Shown: one piece after another, positions 1-14,700 of the stretch
How positions within the stretch are numbered: the stretch's first letter is position 1
How the letters are laid out: every line of letters starts with the position of its first letter
Assembly (NCBI RefSeq): GCF_040436345.1
Contig: NC_133225.1
Location: 20,254,040-20,318,039 of the forward strand
DNA: 64,000 nt
Origin: Pagrus major
Taxonomy: Eukaryota > Chordata > Actinopteri > Spariformes > Sparidae
Direction of reading: 5' to 3'
Made by a program: the position numbers and the translations under genes
Notes under the pieces: generated by a model
Databases searched by the model: none
Told to the model about the DNA's origin: nothing
What the model saw: only the letters and a program-made list of their open reading frames with translations

Positions 1-765
1 CCAAAGCACTACAGCTTATATCGTAAATGTAATGTGGCATGTTTTAACACTGTAAGGCAATTAAAATGTCCGATTTCTCCCATAATGTTTACTGCTGTAA
101 ACTGAAATGACTGTGATTTTTTTTAAATCTCAACCCATATTTCATGCAACCCACCCGAGCCAAAAATAACTTCTTGACTATTGACCTCACTGGCTAATTA
201 ATCCCCAGGCTCCAATTCCAGGCAGGCCTGAGCTGGTGAACTGGCATCTTTGCTGGGTGAACACGGGTTGTTTGATTTAATGCTGCAAGGAGGGTGAAGA
301 GCAAGACTGTAGAGACACTGGACATTTCAGATGTCATATGCTTCTGAGTTTGTTTGTTTTTTTTGTTTGTTTGTTTGCTTTGCATCCCCTCTGGATGACA
401 CGGACAAGCTCTTTCCATTAATTAGAAAATCTGTAAAAACAAAAACAGTCAACTAGAGGTACAGTATTTTTATTAAATAAATACCTCAAAATGATGATAG
501 TTATCAGAGGTGAGCGATCCACAGTATTATTTCTGTAAGTTTGTAGTTTTATTTATTTTAACAGTTCCATTTTAATCCGACTGTGGAGACATCTTATGAC
601 ATTTTCCCAGCCTCAGGCTTGCAGTCTCTTGAGCAATTTATTTAACAATAGATTTGACCAGGAAACACAGATTATATTCCAAATTTCAACCTCTCCAAAG
701 GCTTTCAGAAGCCTGATTGCCACATTTCTTTCTTATGTGCTTTATTGTTTACTTTTTTTTTTTCT

Positions 766-825
766 TCTTCTTTTTTCTTTTCTTTTCTTTTCTTTTCTTT
801 TCTTTTCTTTTCTTTTCTTTTCTTG
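766..825. repeat. (TTTTC)n microsatellite
   Basis: About ten near-perfect copies of a TTTTC unit, preceded by a longer T/C tract. It explains the Phe/Leu-rich open frame across it, which is not a gene. Confidence 0.95.
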
Positions 826-2156
826 TCACATTCCCCTCACCTAGCCTTTAGTCATAGGGCGCCATGTTAAAGACAATCCCTTTACAGAGGAGTAAATGAT
901 CCTCACCTCACACCTGAGCTCTTTGTCTTTGTACTTACCACGGTGCTCCAAGCCACCTCTAAATGACACCATTCACTATAGAGAGCCACAATAATAATGG
1001 AAGGGTGTCAGTTTCTTGTAATGAAATCACAAACATAAATGTTCTGTGTTTGACAATGCCCGAAAGCCTAAATGACATTACTGTAAGGAACAGACTGTCC
1101 ATTTGGAGAAATTAGGTTCTCAGTGAGCTTGTGGCCCATGGCACTTCTCGCAACACTGATATCATTCCCCTTTCGGTTTGAGCACGCCTGTTCCTTCAAT
1201 CTATGTGAAAGGGTTCTTCAGTACTTCAATGTAAACTTAACTTTAGAATATTCTGCCAATCGCACAAATTGCCATCATGCTGCCACCTCTGCCCTCAATA
1301 GACTTGAAGGAGCAGGTCTGCAGCAACTAATCATACTTAAAATAAAAATTGAAGACAAGGTTTGGTATTTGAAGCTTTCAGTGGAAGCAGTTGTGAAACT
1401 CTGAAAACAGTATTGGGTGACAAATTAAATGATACTGATCATAAATCAGACTACAGGATGGTAAGAAGCAAGAGATAGATCAAAGGTACTGCAAAAATAA
1501 ATTGACTTGTACAGTTCAAGCAAACTCGGTTTACAACACTATAGACTAAATGTTATATTAGACACATTGTGCTTCATGTCAGGAAGAAACAGAGGTTGAT
1601 TAGTAAAGCACATTAAATCAACTTAGGAAGTAGAGCAACGTAATTCATCTAGTAAACATACACAAAAAATACACAAGAGTAAAAGTAAAAAATAATAGAT
1701 GCAGAGCAGTTAGTCCAACAGTAATTTAAGTTACTTAGAATGTTGTATAAGCAACACATTAGACTCAGACAGTTTATATAGTGGCAGTAAATAGATCATA
1801 GAGAATAATGATGAGAGAAGAAAAGATGACTGTAAATATTTGCTTGGTCACAAGCTAATATTGACAGCTGTTAGAAACAGAACACCCAACTGAAACCATT
1901 TGTTGACAGACAGTGAGTATTGGCGACAGGTGCCTGTATAAAAAAAAAAGAGGACTGAATATAGGATCTGAGGTGTGTTAACAAAAAAAACTCAAACAGC
2001 TCTAGGCTACGTATCATGACGATGTTTAAGTAGAGCCATTCTATCAAAGCTTTTGAAATTTACATGGGGAAGTTTTTGCAGAAAAAGTACAAACTGTGTG
2101 AGGTCACTAGAGGTAAAATCTTAATGTAGCATGGTTCTAAGTGCTATATCATCAGT

Positions 2157-2218
2157 AACTGGGCTTGTTTCAGTTTCTTGAAGACGTTTCACTTCTCATC
2201 CAAGAGGCTTCTTCAGTT
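2157..2218 (-). repeat. 62-bp fragment of the Penelope-like repeat
   Basis: This 62-bp stretch aligns without gaps to 49929-49990 with only about three differences. The second site lies in a larger element encoding a Penelope-type GIY-YIG tail on the minus strand. This copy is therefore a solo scrap of that family's end inside an armc9 intron. Orientation is taken from the longer copy. Confidence 0.75.
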
Positions 2219-2722
2219 AATGTAGCATGCTTCATTCAAAGTTTTATCTTTTTATTTATTTTCCTGTAAAATGAGACAAATTTCTAACAAAGGCACAATA
2301 GGGGCACTGCTGGATGTTCATAAAATACCATTGCAGTCTAACGCAGTGGTTAGACAATTTCTATGTTTGCTGTATAAAAAACTTTTGCTCCAGACCAAAA
2401 TAGATAAGATGTCCCTCTATTGATTCCCCATAGGAGAAATTCAATAAGCTACAGTATAGGTTGCTTACCTGTTAACATACAGTGTGTAATTCCAGCTTCA
2501 GTGTTCAAACTTTTATGGAAAAAGAAACCAAATGCATTGCAAGCTATGGGTAAGTCAGGATACCTGGGAGATAAGATCTCAGAGGAGTCATTGGCATTTA
2601 TTGCCAACCCTTTAAAGGCCTTTCATAAGCTATGCTAACTATGTGCAAATTCTGAGTAAAATGTGACTAAATGTATCTGAAAGCACCAAATATTAAACTA
2701 CCCTTCATTTGTGTTTTCATAG

Positions 2723-5700
2723 AAGACCGTGCTTCATTTAATAAGATCGAAGAACGAGATTGTCCGCCAGTACGTGGCTCGTCTCATCAATGCATTCGCT
2801 TCCCTTGCAGAGGGTAAGTGCTCAGTGGCCATTACATCTGGTCAAGCATCATTATTTCTTTGTAGCATGAGTTATTGTCTGACTGGATGCATTTGTAGAC
2901 ATAGATTCATGGAGGGCCTTTTATCATAACTTTCCATTCAGGTTTGAAACCGCTAATGATCCTCTGCAGCAGAATGCCAGTAACCATGGAGGACATTTTG
3001 TTTAGACAAATATAATTTATGCTGACCTAATCTACTTTCTTTTATATAGTAAGTGGTTGTGGTGAGATTGTTTTGTTGGGGTGTAATTAGTTGTAAGTGG
3101 GAGCTTGAACTCTTCTTGGAGCTAGTAACAAATATGTGTTGAGATGGTAGAAATATTCAATCATCAGGTTTCCCTAACATTTGCGAGTCAGCTTTGCTTT
3201 TGTTAAGGAGAATAGTATTGTTCTCACGAGTGTTCACAGTTGTTAAAGCAAATCTATGGCTTTTTATTGTTGAAGCCATTATTTGTAAGTTTTTAAAAAC
3301 AGGTTTATTTTTTATAGAAGATGACATTGCTAATGAAGCTGTAAAGTATCAGTAAAGCCTATTTCTTGTCTTTCAATGTAACGTTTGTGTTAATGTTTCC
3401 AGGTCGGGTTTACCTCTCCCAGATCCCTATTCTTCTCAAACTTCTGACAGAGGCACTCAGGATGGAGGACAAAGACTCCCTGGCTAGAGAAAATGTGCTT
3501 GTGGCCCTGCAGAAACTCAGCCTCAGGTAATTTTTTAAATGGAGCAGCAAAGGAGGACTTACACAACAGAACAATAAGAGAAGGTTATGGTAATGGTTAA
3601 GGTTATTGTGATTTTACAACACCAGGGTAGTAAAACGAAACTTGAGTTTAAGGCCCTTTATGTTACATAAGAGTTTGCAAGTTGGCATGAATGTAACTTA
3701 TTTTTTTCAAGTCTCACTCAAACTAGATTTAAATACGATATATCGATTGATATTGATTGAGTTTGAAAACCACATAGAGCAGTCAATCAGGAAACAGATA
3801 TTCTTGTTTTCCCATATGTCAATATGGCAGCAATTTAGTGTAGAAACAAATCCTTTGACCTTTAACTTGTAGATGGCCTGTAATCATAGTAAATCTACAT
3901 TGACATGGACAAAGGAACCTGAGGAACAGATTATTGAAAGGTAAAGGAAGGAAAATTTACATCTGAAAGTCTGCATGTAAGAAATGTAATGCCTTTTAGT
4001 GTTTATGTCAACCATAATCCCTGGTTGATTTCCTGATATTTAAATTGAAGTGTCTTTTAATCCATTAATCTATTTACCTTCATGTCTTGGTAGGAGGAGC
4101 CAGCAGACAGCCATGATAGCAGACGATCTGATTGGCTGGCTGGTGGATGAGCTGCAGGATTCCGACTGCCTGAGTGACTGCACCCTGCAGTACTCTGCAG
4201 CTCTGCTCATGAACCTGTGTCTACGAACAAAAGGTAAAGGCAAGGCACAGGTCGATAAAGAGCAGAGACCCAGTTGAATGATTGTAGAATAACCCTACCC
4301 TTTTGAGATTTGGCCAAACAGTATCCTCATCAGACACTTTGCTTATACATTTGAGTAGATCATGTCCAAAATATCATACCGGAATGAAATTGTGGAGGTG
4401 GATATCAGTGAGATGCGCTGCTGACAATGCCAATCTCCAGTCCTTTTGTTTCGATTTCACTGGAATTGCTTGTTTGAATTGCTGCTTGTACTTTGACCAG
4501 CTCATTCTCACTTCCTGTCGGAAGCTGGATTGCATTAGAAATGTCAAACTTAGCTAACTGATAGCTAAATTTGAATATTGACCAATTCCTAATTTAAGCC
4601 AAGACACAGTGAGATGCAGATTATTGTGTTTTAACACAAATCTATACAAATTTTGAAACAACATTGAATTAAGTTGCACTACTCTTCTCTAATATACCAT
4701 GCTTTATTCCCAGATGGTTTTCAAGCCTGATGAAGGCAATAAGCTGAAAGCATTTGTGAATAAGGCCTAGAGTACTGAAGAGGAGTTGTGAAACTTGTTC
4801 AATTTTGACACACCTACATTTAAGCAAAAAAAAAATCCCACAATAGTAGTCCAGTGTACTACGATACTATCAAGCGTTTATTGAAGCGTAACAGAGAAAA
4901 ATATGGAGGAAAAGTTGAGCTTATTAATATTCCATGACGTCACTGTAAATCAATTTGGTCTCTTTGAAAGCTACATTGAGTCGGTGTCTAACTTTGTTTT
5001 TGATGAATGACCTTATTATGGGCTGTGTGAAGTCCATTATTGTGAAAACACACTGTTGTCCGATGCATTCTCCTTTTTAATTATTTCCTCTTGCATCATA
5101 TCTAGAGTGCATCTTTACCCATGTGACACGTCACAATCCATGAACAAAGATACTCTCTCTCTCTCTTTCTCAGTACATAATTCTTCCCCAAGTTGCCTGG
5201 GGCCTCCTTTTTATAGAACAGTCCAGTGAAATACAGCACTTTGTTTGATTTGTTAGTGGTTTTATTATTTTACACATGGAGACAGATGAAATGATAAAAA
5301 TGTTGAGGGTTATCCTTTCTTAAAACGAATAAAAATAGTCGCACTGTAGGTTGAACTGAAGCATGTGTGTATGTTTGCGTGTCTGTGTATTTTCATTTGA
5401 TGGCTGTCTCTGTACAGGAAAAAGGAAGTGTGCAGAGAACGCCAAGCATGTGCTAAAGGTTCTAACAGACCTCCTCGGACATGAGAACCATGAGGTGATA
5501 CACATATCTGTCAACACACATATGTTACATGCGCAGCATGTAATGCCCACACACAACACATTCATAGAGGTCGAAAAACATGGATGCAGCATACATAACT
5601 TAATAACACAAGCAGTATAGGGACATAATCACACAATCAAAAAACAACAAGACTGCGCCTTAAAAGAGTTCATGTTGATCAGTTGAACAAAAATGTCAGT

Positions 5701-8700
5701 GCCACTGTAACCCAGCAGCAGACACATCCAGGCTTGTCATAAGGTTTATGATGCCTTCCAGGGTGTCGGGAAGTCTTGATAAAAATGAGCTATGGCTTTT
5801 CGGAAACTCTATAAAGCATAAACATGAGTAGCATCATTCAATTTTAAGAAAGGCTGTCAGCAACATCTATATGTTCATCTATAAAAAAATATATTGGCAT
5901 TCTGAGCCATCTGTGTAAGCATTCATTTGTCCTTGCCATCAATGTTTCCTTTGCTGTTGCATGCTCATACAAGCTGTTGCCAATTGAGATCATAACGATA
6001 GGGGTTGAGTCCTTGTGTGTTTGTGTCTCTTTGCTTTCCTCAGATTCGACCATATGTAAATGGAGCCCTGTACAGTATCCTGTGTATTCCCTCTGTGAGA
6101 CAGGAAGCCAAAGAGATGGTGAGATAGCAGAAATGTCTTACAGGAAACAGACGCAGTTTGTGTTTTTGCTCAGCAATTGTCTCTTGATGTCACCACACAG
6201 CTAGTGTTTGGAAGGGAAACAACAGGTGTTCACAGTCATATGACACAGTTACTGTACCGAGAGACTGGTGAGGTGTTTGGTTGTGTGGACATCTATATAT
6301 CTAATGGAGTATAGATGTGACTGGGTTCATCCCGTCCAACAAATATCAAATATATTAGTAGATGCCTCAGACATCAGTATCATTATTAACTGCAAAAGGT
6401 TATAATCAACGCACTCGTAATGCTTTTTGAGCAAGTAGAGCTTGTTATGTGTTAACAAGTTATGTGTTTCTCCTCACGTGTGCAGAGTGTAGAGGAGATT
6501 CTCCGCTGCTACAGCAAGGAGGAGAACCCAGACCTCAACAGACAGTTTGAGTTCATCATTAAACTGCTGAACTCAGGTTAGTGATGCCAAATTTATTGTA
6601 ACAATAGATATTTTTAGTTTATGATTGTGTAATTATACAGCATGTACTGTTCATATATGTACATTGAAGAATAAAATACTGTCTAACAATTTAAAGTGAA
6701 ATTGTGCTAATGTAGCATTTTGGGCAGCTGCTGTTACTGACAGTAGTAGTGTTTGCTCCTTTTTATATTTCATAATTTTAACTGTCTGTGCGTTTGGAAT
6801 TATACTCCAAAGTGAAGCAGTAAGTGACCCCTACTGCTGTTGTGTTTTGGAAAGTGTTCTGACTTTTTTAATCCTTGTGCTGTGGCTGTGTTCCACCCAG
6901 CGGAAGAAGAGGGGCCAGAGTCAGACGACGAAGAAGAAGAGGACGACAATGATGTAAGTCTTCCCATCAACCCGCTATACAGTGATAAAGTAATGGTTTT
7001 CAGCATCATATTATGTAGCCATCTACACATTAATTTAACACAGCTATAGGAATATATCAACAAAAATAGCACAAAACTGAGGAATGGGTGAAAAATGAGG
7101 GTGAGAGGAAGCACGGTCACAAGAGATCACCTCATATTTGACACCTTTCCCAAACCTGTAGATGGCAATCTCAGCGTGACACAGATATTGTGTGTCTCCT
7201 ACCTGTGTGTTTATGCATGTGCATATGTGTATAGAGGGGTTGATGGGCCTGGCAGATTGGATTCTTTGGGAAAGTGGGTTATCAAGATAAGGTACTGTAT
7301 ATAGTAGTATTTAAAGTGGCTTGAGTTCCCAAGGTGTGTGTGTGTTATGTTCCAGATGTTTTTTTAAAACACGTCTTATGTCCACTACAAATAATGTAAT
7401 TTTTATGTAATTTACTATCATTGTCCTGTGACAGGAGGATTTAATGGAGACAGACCTTGATACAGAGGATCTCCTCCAACCACAGCCCAGAGAACTGTCT
7501 GGGGAGAGTCTGCTCACCACCGAGTACCTGGGAGTAAGAGCAAGACACACACACTACGCTCCTCACTGTGCTCAAGTTAAACATGTTGTGGCTTACCAGA
7601 AACATAGTTTTCTGGAAGTGTGCGGACAGCCCAGCTGCACATACACATATGTAGAGGTTTGGTGGATGTGTGTTCAACACAGTTCCCGAAATAATACCGG
7701 AGACAAGGAACTGATAATGTTTGTAATGCCATGTGAGCACACGAAAGAGGAGGCAAGGGCTCAATGGCTACAGAGGCAACAGCATATATCTTTTCCAATA
7801 AAAGTGGTCATGTTAAAGAAGCACACAAGCAGGACCTCACGTAAAAGAAGGCTGTTCCAGTAATTAGTATCTAACCAGTTTGACATTGATCTTGACATTG
7901 GTAGTGTACGTGGGGCACTGGCACCATACCAGCCTTTACTCTGGCAGACAAAATTGGCATGAAAATAAGTCCTTTTTGACCCAGAGGTTTCTATTTCTAT
8001 TCTTTTATTCACAGTCTATGGGTGCATTTCAGGCTTTGTTCCTGCATGCCATCATCACTGCAGTCTGTCTGTCTGCTGTTTTGAAGTGCCAACAAGTTCA
8101 CAAATTAACACAGATGTATAAAATGTGTATAAATTCGCTTGATTCTCCAGATTATGACCAACATGGCAAAAGCGAAGAGGAAGTCAACACCTCTGACACA
8201 ACCAAGTGCCGACGAACCCCTACAACGGCCGGTCACACCAAGTTCTCATCGTAATGTCAACGCAGTGTAAGTTACACGTAGACAATGCCAGACAGTCCAA
8301 CATGGATATCAGTGATAGGCTGACACAGTAATTCATGGTGTCTTTGAGTGTCAGAGTGACAGGAAGTGTGCATGATAAGGTTTAGTTTCTTGCTCAAGGG
8401 TATTTTAGTTGTACATTGTTTAGGTACAGTTGATATTAATTTCCAAATCAGGGGAATACTACACTTAGATACAGACATCTGAGGTCTGGCCTTTTTCCCT
8501 AACGGCGGACCAGTTTACAACAGCACAGATAGCTTGCAGTTTGACCTATAGGTCATTGTGAAAGTGATAGGGCTGTCCCTTTTGTTCAACCGCACGTTTA
8601 TACAGCATTAAAACTAGCACAGTAGGTCAAAAAAGAATGGTTTCAGATACATTTAGCTATTAATCATCTGAAAGCTTGGCTGAATTGCTCATGTAAATGA

Positions 8701-11700
8701 ATGAGTCAGCCGGTGGAGACTGGAACTGGAACCACTTTGTACTGAAAGGAAGTTCATTGTCAATGTAAAGTGTAAGCTATACTGCAGGGATAAAAGAGAG
8801 AGTATTATTTTAAAGTAATGGATATGACAGCTATGAGGGATCGGTCTCCTACACATGACCTGGCCCCAGAGATAAGGGAGCATTAATTCACATTAACTAT
8901 TTGATACACTGGTTTTATAACTTACTAACTAGAACCTATGGTAGTGATCATCTTCATTTAGACATTAGGTCAGAGTGTTGTACAGCCATGAAACAGTAGC
9001 ACAGATGAACACCAGTAAAACCATTCACATGAAGGTTTTATGATGTGCTATAAAATAATTTAGCCAAAATGAACGTCCTGATGCAAGTTCTTACAAAACC
9101 TGGGCATTATTGTTTGTGTTTGTTTTATGTGTAGGGATTACAGATCCAGCAGTCAAGGGGATGAAGGTAGCATGGACAGGGAATACCCTCTGAGCAGACA
9201 AAAGAGTGAGCAAGGAAGTCTGCCTCCTTCCCGACACAACTCTCGACCTCCTACACGCTCTGGAAGTCGCCCCAGCACTGCTGACTCCCTACGTCACAGC
9301 ATTGGTGGGTAGATGTGATTAGCCTTCCAAATGTAATTTATCAATACATAAATACATTAGCTGTCGAATTTCCATAAAAGTAAAATAATACATCTTTGAG
9401 CATGTCAGAATGCTGTGGCCGTTCATCAGATGTTTGCAGTCAGTTTACTCACACTTAATATACTTTGTGCGTACTCAAAATCAGCTGCATATTTGTAAGA
9501 CAGTTTCATTTCCCTTCCACCTGCTGATCATTACTTGGTTTGTATGAAATTCATCTGATGTGATGCCCAGTGTCCACTAGGCGTGGAAGCTCCTGCTTCT
9601 TCCTCAGAAAGCACCGTCTCAGCAAAATTGACACCAAATGGCAAATGACCTATAATAGCTTTCCATAAAACCAGTGTCAGCGTGGCTTCAGGTTGTGCTC
9701 ATGTGTTCAGTAGTGACCATAAATGTGTAACAATACTTTTACTGTTTTATTTAAGTGTTGAGATGGTTTAAATTTGAAAGCCAGACAGTTACAATTACAC
9801 TTCCAAAAGTAGTGTGACGAAGTTTAATACTTCCTTTATCTCTGTTACCTACAAACACACACTCTCAGACTCAGAGTGTGGCCGGCTGTCCCAGGAGTCA
9901 GAGTTGGATGGGCCTCATGAAGGGCGAGCCAGAAAAGGACTTTCCCAGGAGGAACGCAATGGACACTCTGCCAGGTACCTGACACACAAATGTTAACCGC
10001 ATATACACGCACATGAACCGAGACTCTGTGTGTTTTCATGAATGTTGCTGCAATATCAAGGCTGATTAACTTGTTTATTGATTAACTCGGCAAGGTACTG
10101 TATTTGTTTGTATTGATTTAGAGATGTTGATTTCAAGGTGTACTGTGTATGAAAACTGATGGTTATCATACCATGTACACTTTTGCTCAAATTCTACGGT
10201 ATAAATGTGTAAAAAAAAAGTTTATATCAGGTTTCATATCTGTCAAGACATAACATTTAGTGTAATTATGATTAATGATTAATTCCTTCAAGGGTCATTG
10301 TAACTGATAATTATGACAATAATTGTACTATATAGATTTATACAGATACCGTGAAACTGCAGCATTTTCTTGGATGGTTATTGTACTGTCAAAAAATACA
10401 TACCTTTACAAACCTAGAAACACATCTCTGAAACACAAATATCTACAGTATATCCCATGGTAAACAAAAATTAAAAATTCAAGCTTAGTTGAAAAATACA
10501 ATTGCTTGCTGTAACGTAGGCAATTTCCCCTCAGGGATCAATAAAATATTTCTGATTAGTTGAAGGGCCAGTCAGTGGCATAGTGAAATTTCTGCCTATT
10601 TTGAAGACTGTCCATAGAAACATTGGCATAGACCAGATCCTGGTGATCACTGTCGGACGACAGCTGGAGGGAGAGCTGGATGTAGTTGGTGAGGGCAGCT
10701 TGCTTGATCAGGCTTGTGTGATCTGCTTTCCCACAATTGTGACAGCCAACATTCATGAACTTCAACTTGACATGTTAAAGTTTAGCATCATATACATTTC
10801 AGTTCAACAATAGAGTTTGTGCCCTGGCTACGTCCTGATAACACATAACATGAAATAAAATATACATTTATGAAAGTACTCCAGCAGGAGCAGCATGCTT
10901 CAACTGGTATTGAGGAGGAGAGGCTGATTTTGACCGCAGGCTGGTTCACCTCCAGAAAGAAGGTGGATGATGAGTTACGATACATTGGCCATATATAGCT
11001 CCTCCTGAAAGGCGCCTGTTGTAATTGCAAATTTTCAGTTCATTGCTCAACAGAAGTGAGTGGGCAGGCCTATAAATGATAGGAGGGTGAGGCCTGTGAG
11101 AAATCAAACCTTGCCATTCCTATGCAGCACCATATTTTTCCTCTTTCTGCTACAAATGCACCGAAAAGACAGCAATAAAGCAATAAAACTGCAATTTTTC
11201 AGCCTCTTTGGTGGCAACTACATCTCATAAAAGGCAGTGAACCGAGGTAAGGCTGTCAGAGTATGATGCAAATAAAAAAAAACGGTTTAAGTCAGCTGAG
11301 GTAAAGCTCTGAGATGTGTGTCAGTGTATTTGTGTGTCTGTGAGAGATTTGGCAGGAGTGTTGATCTACACCGATCGGTGACTCAGCACTGCCAAGCTGG
11401 TCTTTGAGACTGTGACATGCGTTTAAACGAGCAGTGCCCACAAAGAGACCCATTCAATCAAACCTCCCCTGCCTCTCCTCTCCTTTAAATCCCAGAGGAA
11501 CTTGACTCCTGAATCCCGCCAAGAGTAATGAGTCCCAGGAAACCGCCTCAGTTATCCCAGCTCCCTTCTCCCAGGAACGTAAAACACCTCTAGAAAAACC
11601 TGAGACCTGAGCCACAAGGCGAAGCTCTTGATTTACTGGTCCATCTATGTTCCAACCCTCGCCTATGGCCACGAGCTGTGGGTAGTGACCGAAAGAACAA

Positions 11701-14700
11701 GATCGCGGATACAAGCGTCTGAAATGAGTTTCGTCCGTAAGGTGGCTGGGCTCAGCCTTAGGGATAGGGTGAGGAGCCCAGACATCCGGAGGGAGCTCGG
11801 AGTAGAGCCGCTGCTCCTTTGCGTAGAGAGGAGCCAGTTGAGGTGGTTCGGGCATCTGATCAGGATGCCTCCTGGGCGCCTCCCCATGGAGGTTTTCCGG
11901 GCACGTCCAACTGGGAGGAGACCCCGGGGCAGACCCAGAACCCGCTGGAGAGATTACATATCTCATCTGGCCTGGGAACGCCTCAGGATCCTCCCGGAGG
12001 AGCTGGAAAGTGTCGCTGGGGAGAAGGAGGTCTGGAGCTCCCTACTGGGCCTGCTGCCACCGCGACCCGACCCCGGACAAAGCAGAAGATGATGATGATG
12101 ATGAATGATGAAGATGATAATAGGGCCTTTTTACATTCCATATTTTACAAGCCAATGTGAATTATGAACTGTAAATACAGACTAGCATTAGATCCTAATG
12201 TGCATAATACAGTTTACTAGAATAAGAACAGTTTCATGGATTATTTCACAGTAAGATGGATACTACTGAAGCGTTCGCATCCTCTATTCAATCATCCCAA
12301 GATATGCTGGAGATCTTGTCCTATCAGACAGAAACGGAAGCCTGGTGTTTAAAAAATAATATGGCAAAGTATATAAAAGAAAGAGGGGACATTACATCAT
12401 CATTCCAGCATTCTTGGTGCCAAATTTTGACAAGCAGGCTAAAACCCAAAATAGCCACATCGTATGACGAAGAAATTAAACTACAAAATAAAAGAACACA
12501 CGACAGAGAACAGACTAATGACTGATATTTCCAAATGGGCACTTAAGTTAATTTGCTGTTGGTCTCCAAATAGTAACCAAACATTATTATCGGCATACCT
12601 TACAGGGCTCAACGTGAGTCTAATTAAAATGCTTACCATGGTAAATATAAAAAAGTTGCAACTGAGATCTATTGACACTATTACAATATCTGTATTCTTC
12701 ATTACCGTTTTGAAATCTGATGTTGTAATGTCCCTTCCTTCTTTTATAGGTTCTTGGAATCACTAAGATAGAAACAAAAGACTCGGGAAACATAAGATCA
12801 TAAGATCTATTTTTATTATTCAGAAATATGTAGCCTGATCCTTAAAACTGAAGACACGCTGCCTCTCATTTAAAAAAAAGAAACGAAAAAGAAACAAAAA
12901 GAAGAAAAAAAAGAATTGTAGTTCGTGCAAAGTCAGCAGCTTTAGGTGTATGGTGTGGGTGACTCTACTGATAGCTGTCCCTGCTGGGTATCTTGGAAGT
13001 ATCGATAAAATACTCTGGCATGCTATCACAAGAAATGAAGGCTATCGACTGAAACAAGTGAAATGGGTGCTATCGAGTGTCAAGGTTGTTCAAGGTTGAT
13101 GTTGTGCCCAAGACAGCCATGATTTCTGTGAAACCTTCTATGAAAGGAGATCTGTTCCTGGCTATAGTGTCTCACAGCAACTGAGCAGCTTGTCAGACCT
13201 CTCTGAATGATCCTTCTAACCATAAGCAAGTGAGAGATGAGAGTAGCTGTAATAAAAAGCAAATAAAAAATGAATCAATCAAGGAACGTTTCCGTCTTAT
13301 CTCAAAAGGCTGGCTTGGTCAATGAAGCCTTAATATAAATTATGTAGATGTTCCACACCCTGTTTAACTCTTAGCTTGTCATGTTTTGTCTTGCATATTA
13401 TATTTTGAGATCTCTCATAATCAGTGTGTTCATTATGATTAGTGATGTAGTGATTTTTCTTCGTTCTTCTTCTTTTCCTGTCATTCAGTGGTGATTACAT
13501 CCCTGAATTTGCAAGCCTGCCCAAGATTCCCCGTACACCTGACACAGCAGCCAGCCAGAACAGTGATCACCGGGGTCGAGGCCTCACTCTGGCACCCCAG
13601 TTTTCCCAGTCTGAACCACAGCAGAGCAGCCGGCCAGGCTCTGCCAGCTCCACCGGAGGAGGGGGACGACAAAGTGGAAGTAAGCATATGGCTTGGAGTA
13701 TGGCAACGTTATGTTTTGTGATACTGTATCAATTCTCAAAAACATTGCAACGATTTTTAATTAATAGTTTATGTGCTTGATTGTGGCAGTTACTGTTTCA
13801 ATATATTTTCTTAATTTGCTTACTTAAAGAGTCCTGCAAGCAGATTTATATATTTATTTATTTTTATTTTTATTCAATATATTTTCGGGTTGTCCGTCCC
13901 TCCGTCCCATTCTTGTAAGCGTTACATCTCAAGAATGCCTGGATGGAATTTCTTCAAATTTGGCACAGACATCCTCTTAAACTCAAGAATGAAAACTGAT
14001 TAGATTTTGGTGGTCAAAGGTCAAGGTCACTGTAATCTCATAAAACACATTTTTGGCATTTACGCAACAATTCATGTGATAATTGTCACAAAATTTTACA
14101 CAAATCTGATTTCTTTGTCTAATTCTAATGGTCTAATCTGATAAAATGACGAAGTTATGACATTTTATATCCAAAAGGTCAAAGATCAACTTCTCTGTGA
14201 CATCGTAATATTCTGTGAAAAATGTTCTGGCCATTATTCAATGCATTTGCTCAAGAACAGCAACTTGAATGGTGCGCGGAGGAATACAAACACGAGGCAA
14301 TAATTCTATTTTTTACCGATACAGGCAATTCTTTTGCTCAGATTGCACACACGTAGTGTTTTGATGTAAGATGTTACAGGGACTGTGATTAATACAAATG
14401 CAGATCCCACTGTTCTGACTGCATATTAAAGTAAACTTTTTTCACATGACAGTTAGTTCTTTACACTGTGACAGTGTCCTGAAATGAGATTTAAAAATTA
14501 GCTTTTTGTGTAAACTGTTTCTTTTTTCAGTTTGCATTTTCAACATGTCCACCATTAGTAGGTGTGGGCATTCTGGGTATAATATTGCTTGAGAGAATAG
14601 GAAATTGTATATTATTCTGCAAATATTTTGATATAATATATCTGGAAATGTAATTGCAAACTACCCACAGAAAATTACCACAAAGAAATTAATCCAGGAA

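Larger units (their letters stand above)
1..2722 (+). other. armc9 intron (upstream part, no exon seen)
   Basis: No convincing exon was found before the armc9 exon at 2723, so this is read as intron of that gene, whose 5' half lies left of the window. It is AT-rich, with a TTTTC tandem repeat (about 766-825) and a short Penelope-derived repeat (2157-2218). Open frames here (for example 1123-1404) match no family I know. Confidence 0.6.

Noticed and set aside
12256..12525. 89-codon plus-strand frame next to the LINE in an armc9 intron
   Set aside because: Looks protein-like but matches nothing I know and is not flanked by a usable acceptor/donor pair in armc9 phase.
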